DNA of 64,000 nucleotides, from positions 82,282,253-82,346,252 of the forward strand of contig NC_079135.1 of the NCBI RefSeq assembly GCF_945859705.1. Reading direction: 5' to 3'. Positions 1-13,329 of this stretch are shown in pieces; position 1 is the stretch's first letter, and each line of letters begins with the position of its first letter. The stretch is from Episyrphus balteatus. Its lineage: Eukaryota; Arthropoda; Insecta; Diptera; Syrphidae. A model generated the notes under the pieces. The model saw nothing but the letters and a program-made list of their open reading frames with translations. It did no database searches and was not told where the DNA came from. A program made the translations under genes and the position numbers.

Positions 1-1199
1 AAATACATTTTTGTGCTCTGTGAGTCGATATCCTTCGCAAACAATTCAATTGGAGTTGAAAAATTCACGTTTGGAGAAAATGACTTTTAAAAATGTTTAA
101 ATCGTCATAACTCCTTAACCAAGCGTCTAAACACTATCAAACTTGCAAAATTCAAAATTCTCTAAAAACAAAACTACAAGTCCAAAACTTATAGAAAATA
201 AATTTTTGTGCTCTGTGAGTCGATATCCTTCGCATACAATTCAATTGGAGTTGAAAAATTCACGTTTGGAGAAAATGACTTTTAAAAATGTTTAAATCGT
301 CATAACTCCTTAACCAAGCGTCTAAACACTATCAAACTTGCAAAATTCAAAATTCTTTAAAAACAAAACTACAAGTCCAAAACTTATAGAAAATACATTT
401 TTGTGCTCTGTGAGTCGATATCCTTCGCATACAATTCAATTGGAGTTGAAAAATTCACGTTTGGAGAAAATGACTTTTAAAAATGTTTAAATCGTCATAA
501 CTCCTTAACCAAGCGTCTAAACACTATCAAACTTGCAAAATTCAAAATTCTCTAAAAACAAAACTACAAGTCCAAAACTTATAGAAAATACATTTTTGTG
601 CTCTGTGAGTCGATATCCTTCGCATACAATTCAATTGGAGTTGAAAAATTCACGTTTGGAGAAAATGACTTTTAAAAATGTTTAAATCGTTGTAACTCCT
701 TAACCAAGCGTCTAAACACTATCAAACTTGCAAAATTCAAAATTCTCTAAAAACAAAACAACAAGTCCAAAACTTATAGAAAATACATTTTTGTGCTCTG
801 TGAGTCGATATCCTTCGCATACAATTCAATTGGAGTTGAAAAATTCACGTTGACTTTTAAAAATGTTTAAATCGTCATAACTCCTTAACCAAGCGTCTAA
901 ACACTATCAAACTTGCAAAATTCAAAATTCTCTAAAAACAAAACTACAAGTCCAAAACTTATAGAAAATACATTTTTGTGCTCTGTGAGTCGATATCCTT
1001 CGCATACAATTCAATTGGAGTTGAAAAATTCACGTTTGGAGAAAATGACTTTTAAAAATGTTTAAATCGTCATAACTCCTTAACCAAGCGTCTAAACACT
1101 ATCAAACTTGCAAAATTCAAAATTCTCTAAAAACAAAACTACAAGTCCAAAACTTATAGAAAATACATTTTTGTGCTCTGTGAGTCGATATCCTTCGCA

Positions 1200-4100
1200 T
1201 ACAATTCAATTGGAGTTGAAAAATTCACGTTTGGAGAAAACGACTTTTAAAAATGTTTAAATCGTCATAACTCCTTAACCAAGCGTCTAAACACTATCAA
1301 ACTTGCAAAATTCAAAATTCTCTAAAAACAAAACTACAAGTCCAAAACTTATAGAAAATACATTTTTGTGCTCTGTGAGTCGATATCCTTAGCATACAAT
1401 TCAATTGGAGTTGAAAAATTCACGTTTGGAGAAAACGACTTTGAAAAATGTTTAAATCGTCATAACTCCTTAACCAAGCGTCTAAACACTATCAAACTTG
1501 CAAAATTCAAAATTCTCTAAAAACAAAACTACAAGTCCAAAACTTATAGAAAATACATTTTTGTGCTCTGTGAGTCGATATCCTTCGCATACAATTCAAT
1601 TGGAGTTGAAAAATTCACGTTTGAAGAAAATGACTTTTAAAATGTTTAAATCGTCATAACTCCTTAACTAAGCGTCTAAACACTATCAAACTTGCAAAAT
1701 TCAAAATTCTCTAAAAACAAAACTACAAGTCCAAAACTTATAGAAAATACATTTTGTGCTCTGTGAGTCGATATCCTTCGCATACAATTCAATTGGAGTT
1801 GAAAAATTCACGTTTGGAGAAAATGACTTTTAAAAATGTTTAAATCGTCATAACTTCTTAACTAAGCGTCTAAACACTATCAAACTTGCAAAATTCAAAA
1901 TTCTCTAAAAACAAAACTACAAGTCCAAAACTTATAGAAAATACAGTTTTGTGCTCTGTGAGTCGATATCCTTCGCATACAATTCAATTGGAGTTGAAAA
2001 ATTCACGTTTGGAGAAAATGACTTTTAAAAATGTTTAAATCGTCATAACTCCTTAACTAAGCGTCTAAACACTATCAAACTTGCAAAATTCAAAATTCGC
2101 TAAAAACAAAACTACAAGTCCAAAACTTATAGAAAATACATTTTGTGCTCTGTGAGTCGATATCCTTCGCATACAATTCAATTGGAGTTGAAAAATTCAC
2201 GTTTGGAGAAAATGACTTTTAAAAATGTTTAAATCGTCATAACTCCTTAACCAAGCGTCTAAACACTATCAAACTTGCAAAATTCAAAATTCTCTAAAAA
2301 CCAAACTACAAGTCCAAAACTTATAGAAAATACATTTTTGTGCTCTGTGAGTCGATATTCTTCGCATACAATTCAATTGGAGTTGAAAAATTCACGTTTG
2401 GAGAAAATGACTTTTAAAAATGTTTAAATCGTCATAACACCTTAACTACGCGTCTAAACACTATCAAACTTGCAAAATTCAAAATTCTCTAAAAACAAAA
2501 CGACAAGTCCAAAACTTATAGAAAATACATTTTTGTGCTCTGTGAGTCGATATTCTTCGCATACAATTCAATTGGAGTTGAAAAATTCACTTTTGGAGAA
2601 AATGACTTTTAAAAATGTTTAAATCGTCATAACTCCTTAACCAAGCGTCTAAACACTATCAAACTTGCAAAATTCAAAATTCTCTAAAAACAAAACTACA
2701 AGTCCAAAACTTATAGAAAATACATTTTTGTGCTCTGTAAGTCGATATCCTTCGCGTACAATTCAATTGGAGTTGAAAAATTCACGTTTGGAGAAAATGA
2801 CTTTTAAAAATGTTTAAATCGTCATAACTCCTTAACTAAGCGTCTAAACACTATCAAACTTGCAAAATTCAAAATTCTCTAAAAACAAAACTACAAGTCC
2901 AAAACTTATAGAAAATACATTTTTGTGTTCTGTGAGTCGATATCCTTTACGTACAATTCAATTGGAGTTGAAAAATTCACGTTTGGAGAAAATGACTTTT
3001 AAAAATGTTTAAATCGTCATAACTCCTTAACTAAGCGTCTAAACACTATCAAACTTGCAAAATTCAAAATTCTCTAAAAACTAAACTACAAGTCCAAAAC
3101 TTATAGAAAATACATTTTTGTGCTCTGTGAGTCGATATCCTTCGCATACAATTCAATTGGAGTTGAAAAATTCACGTTTGGAGAAAATGACTTTTAAAAA
3201 TGTTTAAATCGTCATAACTCCTTAACCAAGCGTCTAAACACTATCAAAATTGCAAAATTCAAAATTCTCTAAAAACAAAACTACAAGTCCAAAACTTATA
3301 AAAAATACATTTTTGTGCTCTGTGAGTCGATATCCTTCGCATACAATTCAATTGGAGTTGAAAAATTCACGTTTGGAGAAAATGACTTTTAAAAATGTTT
3401 AAATCGTCATAACTCCTTAACCAAGCGTCTAAACACTATCAAACTTGCAAAATTCAAAATTCTCTAAAAACAAAACTACAAGTCCAAAACTTATAAAAAA
3501 TACATTTTTGTGCTCTGTGAGTCGATATCCTTCGCATACAATTCAATTGGAGTTGAAAAATTCACGTTTGGAGAAAATGACTTTTAAAAATGTTTAAATC
3601 GTCATAACTCCTTAACCAAGCGTCTAAACACTATCAAAGTTGCAAAATTCAAAATTCTCTAAAAACAAAACTACAAGTCCAAAACTTATAGAAAATACAT
3701 TTTTGTGCTCTGTGAGTCGATATCCTTGGCTTACAATTCAATTGGAGTTGAAAAATTCACGTTTGGAGAAAACGACTTTTAAAAATGTTTAAATCGTCAT
3801 AACTCCTTAACCAAGCGTCTAAACACTATCAAACTTGCAAAATTCAAAATTCTCTAAAAACAAAACTACAAGTCCAAAACTTATAGAAAATACATTTTTG
3901 TGCTCTGTGAGTCGATATCCTTAGCATACAATTCAATTGGAGTTGAAAAATTCACGTTTGGAGAAAACGACTTTTAAAAATGTTTAAATCGTCATAACTC
4001 CTTAACCAAGCGTCTAAACACTATCAAACTTGCAAAATTCAAAATTCTCTAAAAACAAAACTACAAGTCCAAAACTTATAGAAAATACATTTTTGTGCTC

Positions 4101-5700
4101 TGTGAGTCGATATCCTTCGCATACAATTCAATTGGAGTTGAAAAATTCACGTTTGAAGAAAATGACTTTTAAAATGTTTAAATCGTCATAACTCCTTAAC
4201 TAAGCGTCTAAACACTATCAAACTTGCAAAATTCAAAATTCTCTAAAAACAAAACTACAAGTCCAAAACTTATAGAAAATACATTTTGTGCTCTGTGAGT
4301 CGATATCCTTCGCATACAATTCAATTGGAGTTGAAAAATTCACGTTTGGAGAAAATGACTTTTAAAAATGTTTAAATCGTCATAACTCCTTAACCAAGCG
4401 TCTAAACACTATCAAACTTGCAAAATTCAAAATTCTCTAAAAACAAAACTACAAGTCCAAAACTTATAGAAAATACATTTTTGTGCTCTGTGAGTCGATA
4501 TCCTTCGCATACAATTCAATTGGAGTTGAAAAATTCACGTTTGGAGAAAATTACTTTTAAAAATGTTTAAATCGTCATAACTCCTTAACTAAGCGTCTAA
4601 ACACTATCAAACTTGCAAAATTCAAAATTCTCTAAAAACAAAACTACAAGTCCAAAACTTATAGAAAATACATTTTGTGCTCTGTGAGTCGATATCCTTC
4701 GCATACAATTCAATTGGAGTTGAAAAATTCACGTTTGGAGAAAATGACTTTTAAAAATGTTTAAATCGTCATAACTCCTTAACCAAGCGTCTAAACACTA
4801 TCAAAATTGCAAAATTCAAAATTCTCTAAAAACAAAACTACAAGTCCAAAACTTATAAAAAATACATTTTTGTGCTCTGTGAGTCGATATCCTTCGCATA
4901 CAATTCAATTGGAGTTGAAAAATTCACGTTTGGAGAAAATGACTTTTAAAAATGTTTAAATCGTCATAACACCTTAACTACGCGTCTAAACACTATCAAA
5001 CTTGCAAAATTCAAAATTCTCTAAAAACAAAACGACAAGTCCAAAACTTATAGAAAATACATTTTTGTGCTCTGTGAGTCGATATTCTTCGCATACAATT
5101 CAATTGGAGTTGAAAAATTCACTTTTGGAGAAAATGACTTTTAAAAATGTTTAAATCGTCATAACTCCTTAACCAAGCGTCTAAACACTATCAAACTTGC
5201 AAAATTCAAAATTCTCTAAAAACAAAACTACAAGTCCAAAACTTATAGAAAATACATTTTTGTGCTCTGTGAGTCGATATCCTTTACGTACAATTCAATT
5301 GGAGTTGAAAAATTCACGTTTGGAGAAAATGACTTTTAAAAATGTTTAAATCGTCATAACTCCTTAACTAAGCGTCTAAACACTATCAAACTTGCAAAAT
5401 TCAAAATTCTCTAAAAACTAAACTACAAGTCCAAAACTTATAGAAAATACATTTTTGTGCTCTGTGAGTCGATATCCTTCGCATACAATTCAATTGGAGT
5501 TGAAAAATTCACGTTTGGAGAAAATGACTTTTAAAAATGTTTAAATCGTCATAACTCCTTAACCAAGCGTCTAAACACTATCAAAATTGCAAAATTCAAA
5601 ATTCTCTAAAAACAAAACTACAAGTCCAAAACTTATAAAAAATACATTTTTGTGCTCTGTGAGTCGATATCCTTCGCATACAATTCAATTGGAGTTGAAA
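1200..5700 (+). repeat. Segmental duplication inside block A (offset 2532 bp, then 2337)
   Basis: Rare satellite variants repeat in the same order at a fixed distance. GAAAACGAC occurs at 1237 and 3769, CTTAGCATAC at 1388 and 3920, GTTTGAAGAAAATG near 1620 and 4152, and AACACCTTAACTACG near 2437 and 4969, all 2532 bp apart. CCTTTACGTAC (2944 and 5281) and TCAAAATTGC (3244 and 5581) keep the order but are 2337 bp apart, exactly one 195-bp monomer less. This is a roughly 13-monomer higher-order copy with one monomer lost or gained. The outer limits are approximate. Confidence 0.8.
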
Positions 5701-8700
5701 AATTCACGTTTGGAGAAAATGACTTTTAAAAATGTTTAAATCGTCATAACTCCTTAACCAAGCGTCTAAACACTATCAAACTTGCAAAATTCAAAATTCT
5801 CTAAAAACAAAACTACAAGTCCAAAACTTATAAAAAATACATTTTTGTGCTCTGTGAGTCGATATCCTTCGCATACAATTCAATTGGAGTTGAAAAATTC
5901 ACGTTTGGAGAAAATGACTTTTAAAAATGTTTAAATCGTCATAACTCCTTAACCAAGCGTCTAAACACTATCAAACTTGCAAAATTCAAAATTCTCTAAA
6001 AACAAAACTACAAGTCCAAAACTTATAAAAAATACATTTTTGTGCTCTGTGAGTCGATATCCTTCGCATACAATTCAATTGGAGTTGAAAAATTCACGTT
6101 TGGAGAAAATGACTTTTAAAAATGTTTAAATCATCATAACTCCTTAACCAAGCGTCTAAACACTATCAAACTTGCAAAATTCAAAATTCTCTAAAAACAA
6201 AACTACAAGTCCAAAACTTATAGAAAATACATTTTTGTGCTCTGTGAGTCGATATCCTTCGCATACAATTCAATTGGAGTTGAAAAATTCACGTTTGGAG
6301 AAAATGACTTTTAAAAATGTTTAAATCGTCATAACTCCTTAACCAAGCGTCTAAACACTATCAAACTTGCAAAATTCAAAATTCTCTAAAAACAAAACTA
6401 CAAGTCCAAAACTTATAAAAAATACATTTTTGTGCTCTGTGAGTCGATATCCTTCGCATACAATTCAATTGGAGTTGAAAAATTAACGTTTGGAGAAAAT
6501 GACTTTTAAAAATGTTTAAATCGTCATAACTCCTTAACCAAGCGTCTAAACACTATCAAACTTGCAAAATTCAAAATTCTCTAAAAACAAAACTACAAGT
6601 CCAAAACTTATAAAAAATACATTTTTGTGCTCTGTGAGTCGATATCCTTCGCATACAATTCAATTGGAGTTGAAAAATTCACGTTTGGAGAAAATGACTT
6701 TTAAAAATGTTTAAATCATCATAACTCCTTAACCAAGCGTCTAAACACTATCAAACTTGCAAAATTCAAAATTCTCTAAAAACAAAACTACAAGTCCAAA
6801 ACTTATAGAAAATACATTTTCGTGCTCTGTGAGTCGATATCCTTCGCATACAATTGAATTGGAGTTGAAAAATTCACGTTTGGAGAAAATGACTTTTAAA
6901 AATGTTTAAATCGTCATAACTCCTTAACTAAGCGTCTAAACACTATCAAACTTGCAAAATTCAAAATTCTCTAAAAACAAAACTACAAGTCCAAAACTTA
7001 TAGAAAATACATTTTTGTGCTCTGTGAGTCGATATCCTTCGCATACAATTCAATTGGAGTTGAAAAATTCACGTTTGGAGAAAATGACTTTTAAAAATGT
7101 TTAAATCGTCATAACACTATCAAACTTGAAAAATTCAAAATTCTCTAAAAAACAAAACTACAAGTCCAAAACTTATAGAAAATAAATTTTTGTGCTCTGT
7201 GAGTCGATATCCTTCGCATACAATTCAATTGGAGTTGAAAAATTCACGTTTGAAGAAAATGACTTTTAAAAATGTTTAAATCGTCATAACTCCTTAACTA
7301 AGCGTCTAAACACTATCAAACTTGCAAAATTCAAAATTCTCTTAAAACAAAACTACAAGTCCAAAACTTATAGAAAATACATTTTTGTGCTCTGTGAGTC
7401 GATATCCTTCACATACAATTCAATTGGAGTTGAAAAATTCACGTTTGGAGAAAATGACTTTTAAAAATGTTTAAATCGTCATAACTCCTTAACTAAGCGT
7501 CTAAACACTATCAAACTTGCAAAATTCAAAATTCTCTTAAAACAAAACTACAAGTCCAAAACTTATAGAAAATACATTTTTGTGCTCTGTGAGTCGATAT
7601 CCTTCACATACAATTCAATTGGAGTTGAAAAATTCACGTTTGGAGAAAATGACTTTTAAAAATGTTTAAATCGTCATAACTCCTTAACCAAGCGTCTAAA
7701 CACTATCAAACTTGCAAAATTCAAAATTCTCTAAAAACAAAACTACAAGTCCAACACTTATAGAAAATACATTTTTGTGCTCTGTGAGTCGATATTCTTC
7801 GCATACAATTGAATTGGAGTTGAAAAATTCACGTTTGGAGAAAATGACTTTTAAAAATGTTTAAATCGTCATAACTCCTTAACTAAGCGTCTAAACACTA
7901 TCAAACTTGCAAAATTCAAAATTCTCTTAAAACAAAACTACAAGTCCAAAACTTATAGAAAATACATTTTTGTGCTCTGTGAGTCGATATCCTTCACATA
8001 CAATTCAATTGGAGTTGAAAAATTCACGTTTGGAGAAAATGACTTTTAAAAATGTTTAAATCGTCATAACTCCTTAACTAAGCGTCTAAACACTATCAAA
8101 CTTGCAAAATTCAAAATTCTCTAAAAACAAAACTACAAGTCCAAAACTTATAGAAAATACATTTTTGTGCTCTGTGAGTCGATATCCTTCGCATACAATT
8201 CAATTGGAGTTGAAAAATTCACGTTTGGAGAAAATGACTTTTAAAAATGTTTAAATCGTCATAACACTATCAAACTTGAAAAATTCAAAATTCTCTAAAA
8301 AACAAAACTACAAGTCCAAAACTTATAGAAAATAAATTTTTGTGCTCTGTGAGTCGATATCCTTCGCATACAATTCAATTGGAGTTGAAAAATTCACGTT
8401 TGGAGAAAATGACTTTTAAAAATGTTTAAATCGTCATAACTCCTTAACTAAGCGTCTAAACACTATCAAACTTGCAAAATTCAAAATTCTCTTAAAACAA
8501 AACTACAAGTCCAAAACTTATAGAAAATACATTTTTGTGCTCTGTGAGTCGATATCCTTCACATACAATTCAATTGGAGTTGAAAAATTCACGTTTGGAG
8601 AAAATGACTTTTAAAAATGTTTAAATCGTCATAACTCCTTAACTAAGCGTCTAAACACTATCAAACTTGCAAAATTCAAAATTCTCTAAAAACAAAACTA

Positions 8701-11700
8701 CAAGTCCAAAACTTATAAAAAATACATTTTTGTGCTCTGTGAGTCGATATCCTTCGCATACAATTCAATTGGAGTTGAAAAATTCACGTTTGGAGAAAAT
8801 GACTTTTAAAAATGTTTAAATCGTCATAACTCCTTAACTAAGCGTCTAAACACTATCAAACTTGCAAAATTCAAAATTCTCTAAAAACAAAACTACAAGT
8901 CCAACACTTATAGAAAATACATTTTTGTGCTCTGTGAGTCGATATCCTTCGCATACAATTCAATTGGAGTTGAAAAATTCACGTTTGGAGAAAATGACTT
9001 TTTAAAATGTTTAAATCGTCATAACTCCTTAACTAAGCGTCTAAACACTATCAAACTTGCAAAATTCAAAATTCTCTAAAAACAAAACTACAAGTCCAAC
9101 ACTTATAGAAAATACATTTTTGTGCTCTGTGAGTCGATATCCTTCGCATACAATTCAATTGGAGTTGAAAAATTCACGTTTGGAGAAAATGACTTTTTAA
9201 AATGTTTAAATCGTCCGTCATAACTCCTTAACTAAGCGTCTAAACACTATCAAACTTGCAAAATTCAAAATTCTCTAAAAACAAAACTACAAGTCCAACA
9301 CTTATAGAAAATACATTTTTGTGCTCTGTGAGTCGATATCCTTCGCATACAATTCAATTGGAGTTGAAAAATTCACGTTTGGAGAAAATGACTTTTTAAA
9401 ATGTTTAAATCGTCCGTCATAACTCCTTAACTAAGCGTCTAAACACTATCAAACTTGCAAAATTCAAAATTCTCTAAAAACAAAACTACAAGTCCAACAC
9501 TTATAGAAAATACATTTTTGTGCTCTGTGAGTCGATATCCTTCGCATACAATTCAATTGGAGTTGAAAAATTCACGTTTGGAGAAAATGACTTTTAAAAA
9601 TGTTTAAATCGTCATAACTCCTTAACTAAGCGTCTAAACACTATCAAACTTGCAAAATTCAAAATTCTCTAAAAACAAAACTACAAGTCCAACACTTATA
9701 GAAAATACATTTTTGTGCTCTGTGAGTCGATATCCTTCGCATACAATTCAATTGGAGTTGAAAAATTCACGTTTGGAGAAAATGACTTTTTAAAATGTTT
9801 AAATCGTCCGTCATAACTCCTTAACTAAGCGTCTAAACACTATCAAACTTGCAAAATTCAAAATTCTCTAAAAACAAAACTACAAGTCCAACACTTATAG
9901 AAAATACATTTTTGTGCTCTGTGAGTCGATATCCTTCGCATACAATTCAATTGGAGTTGAAAAATTCACGTTTGGAGAAAATGACTTTTAAAAATGTTTA
10001 AATCGTCATAACTCCTTAACTAAGCGTCTAAACACTATCAAACTTGCAAAATTCAAAATTCTCTAAAAACAAAACTACAAGTCCAACACTTATAGAAAAT
10101 ACATTTTTGTGCTCTGTGAGTCGATATCCTTCGCATACAATTCAATTGGAGTTGAAAAATTCACGTTTGGAGAAAATGACTTTTAAAAATGTTTAAATCG
10201 TCATAACTCCTTAACTAAGCGTCTAAACACTATCAAACTTGCAAAATTCAAAATTCTCTTAAAACAAAACTACAAGTCCAAAACTTATAGAAAATACATT
10301 TTTGTGCTCTGTGAGTCGATATCCTTCACATACAATTCAATTGGAGTTGAAAAATTCACGTTTGGAGAAAATGACTTTTAAAAATGTTTAAATCGTCATA
10401 ACTCCTTAACTAAGCGTCTAAACACTATCAAACTTGCAAAATTCAAAATTCTCTAAAAACAAAACTACAAGTCCAAAACTTATAGAAAATACATTTTTGT
10501 GCTCTGTGAGTCGATATCCTTCGCATACAATTCAATTGGAGTTGAAAAATTCACGTTTGGAGAAAATGACTTTTAAAAATGTTTAAATCGTCATAACACT
10601 ATCAAACTTGAAAAATTCAAAATTCTCTAAAAAACAAAACTACAAGTCCAAAACTTATAGAAAATAAATTTTTGTGCTCTGTGAGTCGATATCCTTCGCA
10701 TACAATTCAATTGGAGTTGAAAAATTCACGTTTGGAGAAAATGACTTTTTAAAATGTTTAAATCGTCCGTCATAACTCCTTAACTAAGCGTCTAAACACT
10801 ATCAAACTTGCAAAATTCAAAATTCTCTAAAAACAAAACTACAAGTCCAACACTTATAGAAAATACATTTTTGTGCTCTGTGAGTCGATATCCTTCGCAT
10901 ACAATTCAATTGGAGTTGAAAAATTCACGTTTGGAGAAAATGACTTTTAAAAATGTTTAAATCGTCATAACTCCTTAACTAAGCGTCTAAACACTATCAA
11001 ACTTGCAAAATTCAAAATTCTCTAAAAACAAAACTACAAGTCCAACACTTATAGAAAATACATTTTTGTGCTCTGTGAGTCGATATCCTTCGCATACAAT
11101 TCAATTGGAGTTGAAAAATTCACGTTTGGAGAAAATGACTTTTAAAAATGTTTAAATCGTCATAACTCCTTAACCAAGCGTCTAAACACTATTAAACTTG
11201 CAAAATTCAAAATTCTCTAAAAACAAAACTACAAGTCCAAAACTTATAAAAAATACATTTTTGTGCTCTGTGAGTCGATATCCTTCGCATACAATTCAAT
11301 TGGAGTTGAAAAATTCACGTTTGGAGAAAATGACTTTTAAAAATGTTTAAATCGTCATAACTCCTTAACCAAGCGTCTAAACACTATCAAACTTGCAAAA
11401 TTCAAAATTCTCTAAAAACAAAACGACAAGTCCAAAACTTATATAGAAAATACATTTTTGTGCTCTGTGAGTCGATATCCTTCGCATACAATTCAATTGG
11501 AGTTGAAAAATTCACGTTTGGAGAAAATGACTTTTAAAAATGTTTAAATCGTCATAACTCCTTAACCAAGCGTCTAAACACTATCAAACTTGCAAAATTC
11601 AAAATTCTCTAAAAACAAAACTACAAGTCCAAAACTTATAGAAAATACATTTTTGTGCTCTGTGAGTCGATATCCTTCGCATACAATTCAATTGGAGTTG

Positions 11701-13329
11701 AAAAATTCACGTTTGGAGAAAATGACTTTTAAAAATGTTTAAATCGTCATAACTCCTTAACCAAGCGTCTAAACACTATCAAACTTGCAAAATTCAAAAT
11801 TCTCTAAAAACAAAACTACAAGTCCAAAACTTATAGAAAATAAATTTTTGTGCTCTGTGAGTCGATAGGTATCCTTCGCATACAATTCAATTGGAGTTGA
11901 AAAATTCACGTTTGGAGAAAATGACTTTTAAAAATGTTTAAATCGTCATAACTCCTTAACCAAGCGTCTAAACACTATCAAACTTGCAAAATTCAAAATT
12001 CTCTAAAAACAAAACTACAAGTCCAAAACTTATAGAAAATACATTTTTGTGCTCTGTGAGTCGATATCCTTCGCATACAATTCAATTGGAGTTGAAAAAT
12101 TCACGTTTGGAGAAAATGACTTTTAAAAATGTTTAAATCGTCATAACTCCTTAACTAAGCGTCTAAACACTATCAAACTTGCAAAATTCAAAATTCTCTA
12201 AAAACAAAACTACAAGTCCAACACTTATAGAAAATACATTTTTGTGCTCTGTGAGTCGATATCCTTCGCATACAATTCAATTGGAGTTGAAAAATTCACG
12301 TTTGGAGAAAATGACTTTTAAAAATGTTTAAATCGTCATAACACTATCAAACTTGAAAAATTCAAAATTCTCTAAAAAACAAAACTACAAGTCCAAAACT
12401 TATAGAAAATAAATTTTTGTGCTCTGTGAGTCGATATCCTTCGCATACAATTCAATTGGAGTTGAAAAATTCACGTTTGGAGAAAATGACTTTTAAAAAT
12501 GTTTAAATCGTCATAACACTATCAAACTTGAAAAATTCAAAATTCTCTAAAAAACAAAACTACAAGTCCAAAACTTATAGAAAATAAATTTTTGTGCTCT
12601 GTGAGTCGATATCCTTCGCATACAATTCAATTGGAGTTGAAAAATTCACGTTTGGAGAAAATGACTTTTAAAAATGTTTAAATCGTCATAACTCCTTAAC
12701 CAAGCGTCTAAACACTATCAAACTTGCAAAATTCAAAATTCTCTAAAAACAAAACTACAAGTCCAACACTTATAGAAAATACATTTTTGTGCTCTGTGAG
12801 TCGATATCCTTCGCATACAATTCAATTGGAGTTGAAAAATTCACGTTTGGAGAAAATGACTTTTAAAAATGTTTAAATCGTCATAACACTATCAAACTTG
12901 AAAAATTCAAAATTCTCTAAAAAACAAAACTACAAGTCTAAAACTAATAGAAAATACATTTTTGTGCTCTGTGAGTCGATATCCTTCGCATACAATTCAA
13001 TTGGAGTTGAAAAATTCACGTTTGGAGAAAATGACTTTTAAAAATGTTTAAATCGTCATAACTCCTTAACTAAGCGTCTAAACACTATCAAACTTGCAAA
13101 ATTCAAAATTCTCTAAAAACAAAACTACAAGTCCAAAACTTATAGAAAATAAATTTTTGTGCTCTGTGAGTCGATATCCTTCGCATACAATTCAATTGGA
13201 GTTGAAAAATTCACGTTTGGAGAAAATGACTTTTAAAAATGTTTAAATCGTCATAACTCCTTAACCAAGCGTCTAAACACTATCAAACTTGCAAAATTCA
13301 AAATTCTCTAAAAACAAAACTACAAGTCC